Shown here: one piece after another, positions 26,875-34,565 of the stretch | How the letters are laid out: each line of letters opens with the position of its first letter | How positions within the stretch are numbered: position 1 is the first letter of the stretch | Source of the DNA: Paenibacillus sp. LHD-117 | Lineage (GTDB): Bacteria > Bacillota > Bacilli > Paenibacillales > Paenibacillaceae | Assembly: GCF_030929555.1 (NCBI RefSeq) | Contig: NZ_JAVFVT010000017.1 | Coordinates: 62,001-126,000 of the forward strand | Length of the DNA stretch: 64,000 bases | Direction of reading: 5' to 3' | Notes under the pieces: model-generated | The model's input: the letters and a program-made list of their open reading frames with translations, nothing else | Told to the model about the DNA's origin: nothing | The model's database searches: none | Translations under genes and position numbers: made by a program

Positions 26875-29367
26875 CTAACTCACCGTCCTCGGCCGCTCCA
26901 TGCGGTTCACCCCCGGCCAGCGGAAGGATGCCCACTCCGGCAAATGTTTGTCGATGCGCGCGACCAGCACCGTCATGTCGTCCACGATGTCGCCTTCGTG
27001 GTAGCGCACCACCGTCTCGAGCAGCGAGTCCGCCATTTCCTGCGGATCCTCCGTATTCATCTCGCCTATGATCCGTTTCATCCACATCTCCTTATTGACC
27101 GCGTAGCCGGGCGCGTCGTAGATGCCGTCGCTCATCATGATGAGCGTGTCGCCCGGAAGAAGCTGCATCGACACGAAGTCGACGTCAATATCCTGTATGA
27201 TTCCGATCGGCAGGTTATTGGCCGTAATCGGAATAACCTCCTTCCCGCGTTTGATGAAGCTCGGCGTCGAGCCGATCTTCATGAACGTCGTATGCGCCGT
27301 ATAGAGATCGACGATAGCCAGGTCTACCGTCGCGTACATTTCTTCGGCTGAACGGAGCAGCAAGACGGAATTGACCGACTTGACCGCTAGCTTCTCGTCC
27401 ATGCCCGACTGCAGCAGCTGCTGCAGGATAGATAACGCCGCGCTGCTCTCCTGGCGCGCGCGCTCCCCGTTGCCCATGCCGTCGCTGATCGCGACCGCGA
27501 ATTTGCCTCCGCCGAGCTCCATCAGCGTGAAGCTGTCTCCCGACAGCAAGTCCCCGCCCTTGGCGGCGCCGGCCACGCCGGTCTCGACTTCGAATTGTTT
27601 CGCCGAGGCGAAGATGACGAGCGACGGCTCGCCCTGCTTCGAAGGCGCCTGCTCCGACTTCACCGCGATATGCTCTCCCAGAATGTCGCTGAGCAGAGGC
27701 GCAATGATTTTGCGGCATTCGTCGAAGCCCTTTTCGAACGAATGGTACACTTCGATCTCTACGTTTCCTTCCTCTAGATTAACGATATCGACTCCTTGTA
27801 TGGATAAGCCGAGCCCCTCCACGGCTTCCCGAATTTGTTCTTCCTGCAGGTGGAGCGTCTGCCCCTCCCGCTTGATCTCCTTGGACAGATCCTCCATGAC
27901 CTGGGATACGCCGAACAGCTGGTCCGCGACGAGCTGGCGGGAATCGAGAATTTGTTTTTTCCAGTGCATATTGTTCTGATAGAGCTCGTACTGATGCTGC
28001 ATGACGGTGAGCACCTGCGGCGTCTTCACGCAATGGGAGGTCCATGACCGCGGCTGGTCCTTGGTCGCCGGCACGCGTTTCTCTTCCACGGCCGCCATCA
28101 TGTCGGTCATCATATTGTACGTGTGGAAGTACTTGTCCTCCCAGCACGCATTGCGCCGGTGGCAGGTCAAGCAGCTTCGTTCCGCGACAGCATTCATAAA
28201 ATGGGCAATCTCGTCTTCGCGCTTCACTTCCGTCGCCTTCTGATTCAGCTGCCCGAAGCTGCGCGACAGCTGGCGGAAGACGTCCGAGAACTGCACGACC
28301 CGCTCGGCCGTCACTTCCCGTACGCGCTTCGCGTATTCATGCTGCGACTTGGAATGTTCGTTCGTGCCCGGCACGTACCGGGCGATGGTTCGAATGACGC
28401 CTCGCGGAGTAAGAAGCAGCAAGGCCGCCGCGGCGACGGACTCCCAGGTGGAGTTCATGACATCGGACTGGGTACCGATATAGATGGACAGAATGGAGGT
28501 ACCGAGCAATAGGCCGAACGCGGCGGCCATCTTGCCGCCATCCCGCAGCAATCCGGCAAGCAGACCCGCGAACGCCAGCATGCTCATCTGGACGATCGCG
28601 CTGAAGTCGGCCAAGCTTAAGATCAATCCGGCGACGACGCCGACGGATGCGCCGAGCGGCGCGCCGCCCGCCATGGCGAACAACAGCAGCATATATCTGG
28701 ACATGACATGTTCGGCCGACATGCCGTACATGACCCAGCCAACAGCGCCGGTCATGACCGACGCGAGCAGAATCATGACGCAGATGATTTCCTCGTGCCG
28801 GAGCGTAGCCGATTTTTTGGTCATGGTCAGCACGGGTATCGCATGAATGAACACGAGCGTCAGGACGAAGGCGAGCGCGGCTTCGACGACGACCAGCATG
28901 AAGCTGTACCAGCTTAGCGAGTCGCCAATGAACACGCCGAACAACTGGACGAGCAGCGTCGAGGTGAACACGAGGATCGGAGCGGTCGAGAGCTCTGCCT
29001 TTTCGTACGTTTCGAGCCCCTTCAGGAGCAGGAACAGTACCGCGATCTCCATTGCGATCCACAGCGGGGCGGGTTCGGCCGCCAGCCAGCTGCCCGCGAC
29101 GAGCGACGCCGCGATCCACGGGTAGATATCCCTTCGCATAAAGTAGATGACGGCAAAATAAGCGGCGGCAAACGGCATCAGCGATTCCAGAATGACAGCC
29201 CGTCCCAATAAGAAAGCAACACCGACGAGCAGGAACGTCCATTTCTTCGCGAGCAACATATTGATCAATCCTCTTGCGGCCTTCCACTCTTTACCCTTAT
29301 CTATGATGTTCTGGAAGAAGCCGCCCCGCTTCATTGCGGGATTGCCAAGCACACTCTCCTTCTTCAC
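26875..29367 (-). CDS. spoIIE: Stage II sporulation protein E (PP2C phosphatase)
   Basis: SpoIIE is the forespore phosphatase that dephosphorylates SpoIIAA and so releases sigma-F; it also acts at the polar septum. The protein has about ten membrane segments in its first ~320 residues (LLVGVAFLLGRAVIL is the conserved opening), a central region with an RSCLTCHRRNACWE cysteine motif, and a C-terminal PP2C domain with VAISDGMGNG and LIMMSDGIYD metal-ligand motifs. The frame is open up to an ATG at 29424, but that stretch contains the promoter -10, so translation must begin lower. GTG 29367, behind GGGTGGTG, is my choice (830 residues), with GTG 29352 and ATG 29334 as alternatives. Confidence 0.92.
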   Translation of the reverse strand: MKKESVLGNPAMKRGGFFQNIIDKGKEWKAARGLINMLLAKKWTFLLVGVAFLLGRAVILESLMPFAAAYFAVIYFMRRDIYPWIAASLVAGSWLAAEPAPLWIAMEIAVLFLLLKGLETYEKAELSTAPILVFTSTLLVQLFGVFIGDSLSWYSFMLVVVEAALAFVLTLVFIHAIPVLTMTKKSATLRHEEIICVMILLASVMTGAVGWVMYGMSAEHVMSRYMLLLFAMAGGAPLGASVGVVAGLILSLADFSAIVQMSMLAFAGLLAGLLRDGGKMAAAFGLLLGTSILSIYIGTQSDVMNSTWESVAAAALLLLTPRGVIRTIARYVPGTNEHSKSQHEYAKRVREVTAERVVQFSDVFRQLSRSFGQLNQKATEVKREDEIAHFMNAVAERSCLTCHRRNACWEDKYFHTYNMMTDMMAAVEEKRVPATKDQPRSWTSHCVKTPQVLTVMQHQYELYQNNMHWKKQILDSRQLVADQLFGVSQVMEDLSKEIKREGQTLHLQEEQIREAVEGLGLSIQGVDIVNLEEGNVEIEVYHSFEKGFDECRKIIAPLLSDILGEHIAVKSEQAPSKQGEPSLVIFASAKQFEVETGVAGAAKGGDLLSGDSFTLMELGGGKFAVAISDGMGNGERARQESSAALSILQQLLQSGMDEKLAVKSVNSVLLLRSAEEMYATVDLAIVDLYTAHTTFMKIGSTPSFIKRGKEVIPITANNLPIGIIQDIDVDFVSMQLLPGDTLIMMSDGIYDAPGYAVNKEMWMKRIIGEMNTEDPQEMADSLLETVVRYHEGDIVDDMTVLVARIDKHLPEWASFRWPGVNRMERPRTVS

Positions 29368-29403
29368 GAAAGACACCACCCATCCGAATGTAATGTGTTC
29401 CCC

Positions 29404-29436
29404 ATTATAGGGTCTCGTCCGCATGAAGTTTGTCAG
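29404..29436 (-). promoter_or_regulatory. spoIIE promoter with 21-bp spacer
   Basis: CTGACA (29431-29436) and a perfect TATAAT (29404-29409) are separated by exactly 21 bp. Overlong spacers are a known feature of Spo0A-activated sigma-A promoters such as spoIIE and spoIIG of Bacillus. A Spo0A-box-like TGTCGGA lies 27 bp further upstream. Confidence 0.7.
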
Positions 29437-29462
29437 TTATCGTTGTTCAATCAAAAGTTTTT

Positions 29463-29469
29463 TCCGACA
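29463..29469 (-). promoter_or_regulatory. Candidate Spo0A box upstream of spoIIE
   Basis: TGTCGGA on the minus strand differs from the TGTCGAA consensus at one base. Further weaker or distant matches are TGTCGTA at 29553-29559 and a perfect TGTCGAA at 29701-29707. The 538-bp gap 29368-29905 also holds the S1-gene terminator; I see no tRNA in it. Confidence 0.5.
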
Positions 29470-29496
29470 AAGGCGCGTGGCGCCGCGCGCCTTGTC
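29466..29496. other. GC-rich hairpin upstream of the spoIIE promoter
   Basis: GACAAaGGCGCG pairs with CGCGCCTTGTC around a GC-rich loop, with one bulged base. Neither strand has a following T-tract, so it is not a normal terminator. It overlaps the proximal Spo0A-box-like sequence. Confidence 0.5.
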
Positions 29497-29836
29497 ATGA
29501 TACGTTCAAACCCAGGCCCAGAGCGGATTCGCGTCTCGGAGCGTCGAACGATACGACAAAACCCGTTCAACAAAATTTATAGAGAACGCTTACAAAACGG
29601 TGGCGAGGAGCGCAAGAACCTGTCGGTAATGGAAGAGTGTGGGAGAAAACTATTTTGGTGCGGGAGGTCTATTTTCAAAAATAACGTTTGCGCACTCCCC
29701 TTCGACAACGGCGCGGCCTAATCTGTTGCGATCCGACGGGCTCGGCGGCAGCAGAATCGGGATTTCGACGGGAGAACGACGGGCAAGAAGGCGGACAAGT
29801 CGGAAAAAAGGGAAGCCCCGTTCGCCAACCCGGACG

Positions 29837-29867
29837 AAAAAAAAAGCAGAACCCGAAGGTTCCGCTT
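29837..29867 (-). terminator. Terminator of the S1-domain gene
   Basis: AGCGGAACC-TTCG-GGTTCTGCT tetraloop stem followed by nine Ts on the minus strand, 39 bp after the stop. Confidence 0.92.
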
Positions 29868-29905
29868 TATCTGTTCATGCCTGCAGGCATGCGTGTGTGA
29901 ATGAA

Positions 29906-30409
29906 TTAGATGCGCTTGGCACCGCGTCCGCCGCGTTTGCCTTCCGTATTCTTCTTAAGGGAAGAAATACGCTCTTCGCTGTCTTTCAAGAAACGAGACA
30001 TTTTATCTTCGAATGACGGTTTACCGTAGGACGGTCTGCCAGAAGATTGTTTGTTGAAGGGACGTCCGCCTCCGCCGCCAGGGCCACCGCGACCGCCGCC
30101 AAAACGATCTCCGCCTCCGCCGCCAGGGCCTCCGCCCGAACGTTCGCGCTGCGGAGCAGGCTGGCCTTCCGGCCGATCAATGGCTTGCTTAATCGATAGT
30201 CCGATCTTTCCGTCTTTGTCCACGTTGATCACTTTGACCTTCACGACATCGTCGATCTTCAGGTGATCCTTCACGTCCTTGACATAGTTATCGGCAATCT
30301 CAGAGATGTGAACGAGACCCGTGACACCTCCCGATAAGTCGACAAATGCCCCGAAATGCGTGATGCCCGTCACTTTCCCTTCTAACTTGGCGCCCACTTC
30401 AATTGCCAT
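29906..30409 (-). CDS. yabR: S1 RNA-binding domain protein (YabR-like)
   Basis: The 167-residue protein has an N-terminal S1 domain (about 1-75: LEGKVTGITHFGAFVDLSGG, GLVHISEIAD and KVKVINVDKDGKIGLSI). A Gly/Arg-rich low-complexity segment (about 85-130) and a basic tail follow. It is an RNA- or ribosome-associated protein in the divIC-spoIIE interval, as in Bacillus, where it is called YabR. It is longer than Bacillus YabR because of the glycine-rich insert. It has its own strong terminator. Confidence 0.85.
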   Translation of the reverse strand: MAIEVGAKLEGKVTGITHFGAFVDLSGGVTGLVHISEIADNYVKDVKDHLKIDDVVKVKVINVDKDGKIGLSIKQAIDRPEGQPAPQRERSGGGPGGGGGDRFGGGRGGPGGGGGRPFNKQSSGRPSYGKPSFEDKMSRFLKDSEERISSLKKNTEGKRGGRGAKRI

Positions 30410-30554
30410 AAAATAAAATGTTCCTCTCTCAAAAGTTTAGTGAATCCGTGTCCTACCGATCAGATAAGAAATGGCTTCTATCGTGATTATAACCGAATCG
30501 AAGAAGGGAGGTCAACAGACGTTCACCCCATTCGGAGCCCTATTGCTGCGCGGA

Positions 30555-30863
30555 TTAGTCGCTAAAAATCTGCTGCTCGCCCTGCTTGACCATTCCTTGC
30601 TCCTTGGTAGCCAGCTGGGAAATATATTCCGGATCGTTCAGGCGTTCCACCTGACGCTTCAGTTCTTCGTTATTCGACTTCGCTGCTTCGATCTGGTTCT
30701 CGATCGACGTCAGCTTCTCGTAAGTCGCCTTCTGCTGCTGCAGCTGACCGAATAAAGTGTAGCCTGCCCAGCCCATGAACAAGAGGATGAACATCATCCA
30801 TATCTTGTATCTGCGTTTTGCTGCGGCTGTTCCGGCCGACTTCTTCGCGTTTGCAGTTGCCAT
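30555..30863 (-). CDS. divIC: Septum formation initiator (DivIC/FtsB family)
   Basis: This 102-residue protein begins at ATG 30863, which overlaps the yabQ stop (TAATG) and has GGGAG upstream. It has a short basic cytoplasmic N-terminus, one membrane segment (IWMMFILLFMGWAGYTLFG) and a leucine-zipper coiled-coil (QLQQQKATYEKLTSIENQIE), the FtsB/DivIC layout. It works with DivIB and FtsL in septal peptidoglycan synthesis. Position between yabQ and the S1 gene matches Bacillus. No key feature is missing. Confidence 0.88.
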   Translation of the reverse strand: MATANAKKSAGTAAAKRRYKIWMMFILLFMGWAGYTLFGQLQQQKATYEKLTSIENQIEAAKSNNEELKRQVERLNDPEYISQLATKEQGMVKQGEQQIFSD

Positions 30864-31480
30864 TAGCGATCTCCCTTCCTGAACCATGATTTCCAGCGGC
30901 CCGCCACGGCTGCCGCCAGCTTCCCGAACCGCTCTCCCGGACGAAGCTTGTCCCAGTAGGGCTTAAGCCATCTTCCGATAGGACGCCAGATCGGTTTCAG
31001 CATCCAAATCAGCAGGAGCCAAATTGGACGAACCAATTGTACCATAATTTTCAGGAGGAAAATAGTGAGTGCAGACCCAAATCCCAAGATGACTTTGACC
31101 AGTTTATAGAGCAATAGAATCGGTCTCACGACCAAAATATCGATCAATCGGATGATAAAGTTGAAGCAGGCTTTGACGGCCCGAATCAACCATCTGACGA
31201 TCGCGATTACGACTTTGCTGAACAGCCAATAATGAAGGATGACGCCGACAGCCAGTCCAAGGAATACGTACGCCCGCACCTCGCCGTTGTTGCTGGCATA
31301 CAGCATTCGGAATACGGCCACCGCGGAAGCGATCCAGTAAAGGATATCGAGCGCCGGCAGCCACCACTTCGGGAACTTCAGCTCGTTTGACACGACGCGG
31401 TATCCATCGAATACCGCTCCCATGCCGAGACCCGACAGCAGCATGACCGCCATCGTCATCCATTGCACGCTTAGCGTCAC
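30863..31480 (-). CDS. yabQ: Spore cortex biosynthesis protein YabQ
   Basis: The 205-residue protein has about four to five membrane segments (WMTMAVMLLSGLGMGAVFDG, ILYWIASAVAVFRMLYA and others) and a basic C-terminal tail rich in Trp and Lys. YabQ is a mother-cell outer-forespore-membrane protein needed for cortex formation. The gene overlaps yabP by 4 bp and divIC by one base, forming a yabP-yabQ-divIC unit. Its C-terminus is longer and more hydrophobic than in Bacillus. Confidence 0.85.
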   Translation of the reverse strand: MTLSVQWMTMAVMLLSGLGMGAVFDGYRVVSNELKFPKWWLPALDILYWIASAVAVFRMLYASNNGEVRAYVFLGLAVGVILHYWLFSKVVIAIVRWLIRAVKACFNFIIRLIDILVVRPILLLYKLVKVILGFGSALTIFLLKIMVQLVRPIWLLLIWMLKPIWRPIGRWLKPYWDKLRPGERFGKLAAAVAGRWKSWFRKGDR

Positions 31481-31761
31481 TTAAACAGCTTCCCGAACAA
31501 CCCCTTGGACTTAGAGGCTGCCGCTCCGTCTAGATAGGCGAGAGAATGAACGAAACCTTCAATGGCTACAAGGCCTTGCTCCAAGCTCAAATGTTTCATA
31601 TGCAAATTCTGCCCCGTCACGGTCAGAAACCCGAGCTCCGTATCGAGCAGGAATTCCTCGCTGTCGAAGCTCTCCACGTTTTTCACGCCGGTCAGCTCCA
31701 GAAGCTTCCGCCCGAGCAGCTTGACGTCCTGCGCCTTCTGTCCCTTGCCCTGTTCCACCAT
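31477..31761 (-). CDS. yabP: Sporulation protein YabP
   Basis: The 94-residue protein of the YabP/YqfC family contains LLGRKLLELTGVKNVESFDSEE and a central LTVTGQNLHMKHLSLEQG beta-rich core. YabP is made in the mother cell and is required for spore cortex and coat assembly. It begins an overlapping yabP-yabQ-divIC unit after a strong terminator, so it needs its own promoter; CATAAAGT about 40 bp upstream resembles a sigma-E -10, but no convincing -35 is visible. Confidence 0.88.
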   Translation of the reverse strand: MVEQGKGQKAQDVKLLGRKLLELTGVKNVESFDSEEFLLDTELGFLTVTGQNLHMKHLSLEQGLVAIEGFVHSLAYLDGAAASKSKGLFGKLFK

Positions 31762-31908
31762 ACCCTTCTCCCCCGCTTCGCGATCATATTCCCTATTACT
31801 TTATGGGAGACGGACAAGGTTTAGAACCAACGCTTGCAAGAGTTGAAGACAAGGGGAGGCGGGTATGGGATACACGACGACCGACACTTCGTGCGCACGC
31901 CGATAACG

Positions 31909-31950
31909 AAAAAAAACCGCCCAACCCCGGATCTCCGGACGTTGGACAGC
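31909..31950 (-). terminator. Terminator after rqcP
   Basis: GTCCAAC...GTTGGGC stem with an inner TCCGG/CCGG pairing, followed by eight Ts on the minus strand, just after the rqcP stop. Confidence 0.88.
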
Positions 31951-31963
31951 TTTTGGAGTTTCG

Positions 31964-32257
31964 CTATGCCTGTGGCTTCTCCCACTCGAGCTCGCTCTCG
32001 CGGGGACGCTGCTCTTCTTTCACCAGGGTGTACAGCTCGCCGGCTTCATCCTTGCGAGTCGTCTCCGTCAGGCGTTCCACGCGCACCGTAACGATCTTCT
32101 GTCCATACTGGATCTGAAGCTCGTCGCCAACCTTGACGGCACTGCTCGCTTTCGCCTCGCGGCCGTTGATCCATACACGACCTTGCTCGGATACATCCTT
32201 CGCAACGGTACGGCGTTTGATCAATCTGGACACCTTGAGAAATTTATCGAGACGCAT
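31964..32257 (-). CDS. rqcP: S4-domain RNA-binding protein RqcP
   Basis: This 97-residue S4-domain protein (MRLDKFLKVSRLIKRRTVAK, RVWINGREAKASSAVKVGD) is the YabO/RqcP orthologue, related to Hsp15. RqcP works with RqcH in ribosome-associated quality control, adding alanine tails to nascent chains on stalled 50S subunits. It is placed 3 bp after HU and ends in a strong terminator, so HU and rqcP are probably co-transcribed. Confidence 0.9.
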   Translation of the reverse strand: MRLDKFLKVSRLIKRRTVAKDVSEQGRVWINGREAKASSAVKVGDELQIQYGQKIVTVRVERLTETTRKDEAGELYTLVKEEQRPRESELEWEKPQA

Positions 32258-32260
32258 GAA

Positions 32261-32533
32261 TTACTTGATCGCTTCTTTCAGCTTGTTGCCTGCTTTGAAC
32301 GCAGGAACTTTGGATTCAGGGATCGTGATTTCTTTGCCTGTTTGCGGGTTGCGGCCCACGCGGCCGGAACGTTTGCGAGTTTCGAAAGTACCGAAGCCGA
32401 TCAGTTGTACTTTGTCGCCGCCTGCAAGAGCGTCTGTTACTTCGCCCAGGAAGCCATTCAATACAGCTTCTACGTCACGTTTAGTCAAGCCGCTTTTTTC
32501 TGCGATGTTGTTGATCAGGTCTGTTTTGTTCAT
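32261..32533 (-). CDS. hup: DNA-binding protein HU
   Basis: The 90-residue HU protein starts at MNKTDLINNIAEKSG (ATG 32533, behind AGGAGGAAACAAACA). Its frame could extend further upstream, but that region has no conservation or ribosome site. The DNA-clamp arm with GFGTFETRKRSGRVGRNPQT is intact and the protein ends KAGNKLKEAIK. HU is the abundant nucleoid protein. In Bacillus the main hbs gene lies elsewhere, but Paenibacillaceae often carry an HU gene beside rqcP and mazG. Confidence 0.94.
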   Translation of the reverse strand: MNKTDLINNIAEKSGLTKRDVEAVLNGFLGEVTDALAGGDKVQLIGFGTFETRKRSGRVGRNPQTGKEITIPESKVPAFKAGNKLKEAIK

Positions 32534-32720
32534 TGTTTGTTTCCTCCTAAGGGTTATCCATATTTTTGTGGCGCTGCCGCGCATTCGCGGCCCCACCCAT
32601 TGGCAAAATCTGCTCTCACGAAGAATACTTATTCTTCCTGCGGAGCGAGAAATCCTGCTGCCGGATGCAAATTTTTTTGGGAATAGTGCTGAATTCAGGC
32701 GAATTGTGGCGAAAGTCCGA

Positions 32721-34298
32721 TTACGTATGCCGTTTGGCTTCTTCCCACCAACGATCCATCTCTAGTAAATCAGTTTGGTCAAAAGTTTTGCCGTTTATAC
32801 GAAGCTGCTCTTCGATATATTCGAATCTAGCTCGAAACTTTCGATTCGTGCGAGAGAGCGCCTCCTCGGGATCGGCTTCGATGAACCTCGATGCGTTCAC
32901 GACGGCGAAGAGCAGGTCGCCGAGCTCCGAAGCCTGCTGCTCCTTGTCGCCGGATGCGATCGCCTCGCGCAGCTCGCGCAGCTCTTCCTCGATCTTCGCC
33001 AGCACCGGCCCCAGCTCGTCCCAGTCGAAGCCGACCTTGGCGGCTTTCTTCTGTATCTTGTAAGCTTTCATCAGCGCGGGGAGATCCGGCGGGATCCCGT
33101 CGAGCTGCGACTTCCGCGCCGCGTCCGTTCCCTTGCGCTTCTTCTCCTCGGCCTTCATCGCTTCCCAATTGACCAGCGCTTCGTCCGCGTCTTCTGCGCT
33201 TCGCTCTCCGAACACATGCGGATGGCGGAAGATCAGCTTCTCGTTCAGCGTCTGAATGACGTCGTAGACGGAGAACGCCCCCGTCTCTTCTTCCATCTGG
33301 CTGTGGAGCATCACCTGCAGGATAATATCGCCGAACTCCTCCTGCATGCCGTCCGGATCGTCGTTGTCGATCGCTTCGAGCGCTTCGTACAGCTCTTCGA
33401 TAAAGTTCTTGCGAATGGATTGATGCGTCTGCTCGCGGTCCCAAGGACAGCCCTCGGGACTGCGAAGGATCGCCACGATCTCGTGCAGCCGCTCGAACGT
33501 ACGGTTGCGCAAGGCGGGGTCGCCGGAACGCGGCACGTAGATGAGCGACAGATTGCCGTAGTCCTGCTCGCGATCCAGCTCGTAGAGCGGCACGCGCAGG
33601 ATCCGTTCTTCGCCTTGCACGCCGAGCGCATGGCCGATGACGACTTCATGGTCGTCAGGGTAACGCTCCATCAGCGCCAGCTTCACGTCCGATGCGGTAA
33701 ACGCGTCGTACACCTGACCGATCAGCGTATGCAGCTGCGGCTGCAGCATAGACGGCTGAAGCTCAGCGGCATCCAAGAGCGAGAATCCTTCGATCGGGTC
33801 GATGCCGAGGCTGACGAACGCCGCGTCGAGGAAGCTCTCGCCGCCCGTGATTCGCAGCGCGATGCCGGCTTCTTCGCAGCGTTCTCTGAGCAGCTGAACG
33901 GTGCGCTCGGCCACCATCGGGTGGCCGGGGACGGCATAGACGATGGACGGAGCTTCGCTTGAATCGCCTGGAGCGGCAGCGTTGCCGGAATCGGCAGCGA
34001 TTCCAGCATCTGGGGACCCGGCCGGCAGCACATCTCCGCCAATCCCTCTCAGAGATTCCTCCATCAGCGTCGATACGATCGCTTCGTACACATCGGGGAA
34101 CGAGTCGTGTCCTTCATATATGTAGTCAAACGAAGTATAGGCGATTCCGTGCTCCTTCACCAGCGCCATAACGGGATGGCGTTCGGTACGCACGAACAGC
34201 CGGCGGGCCGACTGCAGCTTGCGCCACACGCCGAGCGTGATCGCATCGGGATCTCCGGCGCCTAGGCCGATAATATCAATCGTGATCGTAGGGGTCAA
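32721..34298 (-). CDS. mazG: MazG / tetrapyrrole-methylase-domain fusion (YabN)
   Basis: This 525-residue protein has an N-terminal SAM-dependent tetrapyrrole-methylase-like domain (ITIDIIGLGAGDPDAITLGV) of about 250 residues, and two MazG domains (about 265-370 and 400-520) with the EELYEALEAID and EEFGDI motifs that bind Mg in nucleotide pyrophosphohydrolases. The methylase half is long and carries an Ala/Gly/Ser-rich insert near residue 110. The chosen TTG start (34298) has AAAGGAGG at 7-base spacing; an ATG extension to 34343 would run into the 52-bp repeat array. YabN hydrolyses non-canonical NTPs. Confidence 0.88.
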   Translation of the reverse strand: MTPTITIDIIGLGAGDPDAITLGVWRKLQSARRLFVRTERHPVMALVKEHGIAYTSFDYIYEGHDSFPDVYEAIVSTLMEESLRGIGGDVLPAGSPDAGIAADSGNAAAPGDSSEAPSIVYAVPGHPMVAERTVQLLRERCEEAGIALRITGGESFLDAAFVSLGIDPIEGFSLLDAAELQPSMLQPQLHTLIGQVYDAFTASDVKLALMERYPDDHEVVIGHALGVQGEERILRVPLYELDREQDYGNLSLIYVPRSGDPALRNRTFERLHEIVAILRSPEGCPWDREQTHQSIRKNFIEELYEALEAIDNDDPDGMQEEFGDIILQVMLHSQMEEETGAFSVYDVIQTLNEKLIFRHPHVFGERSAEDADEALVNWEAMKAEEKKRKGTDAARKSQLDGIPPDLPALMKAYKIQKKAAKVGFDWDELGPVLAKIEEELRELREAIASGDKEQQASELGDLLFAVVNASRFIEADPEEALSRTNRKFRARFEYIEEQLRINGKTFDQTDLLEMDRWWEEAKRHT

Positions 34299-34312
34299 GA
34301 AGGTTCCTCCTT

Positions 34313-34461
34313 TAACTGCCATATTGCAGTTGATGCAGCTCATCAGAAGCCGCGGGTAGATCGATAACTGCTAAATTGCTGTTATTCCAGCTCCTTAGAA
34401 ACCTCGAGAGACCGAGTAACTGCAAATTTGCCGTTGATGCGACACTCCGGCTTCCCTAAGT
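34313..34461. repeat. Degenerate 52-bp tandem repeat (about 3 units)
   Basis: Units begin TAACTGC at 34313, 34365 and 34417, a spacing of exactly 52 bp. Each opens with a palindrome-like TAACTGC-n-A-n-ATTGC-n-GTT block followed by a more variable GA-rich part; the last unit is truncated. It fills much of the 267-bp gap (34299-34565) between the mazG and flippase genes. The remainder of that gap shows no gene. Confidence 0.75.
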
Positions 34462-34565
34462 CCGCCGAACTTACGACATACGCCATCCGTTCCATGTTAT
34501 CGCATCCGTCTAGGCGGAGGCAACTTCGCAAGGATCGGCGCGCGGCGATCTTCGCTCCGGCAAGC

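Noticed and set aside
29470-29836. tRNA genes between the S1-domain gene and spoIIE as in Bacillus
   Set aside because: No cloverleaf or CCA-ended sequence could be recognised on either strand; only hairpins and Spo0A-like boxes are visible.
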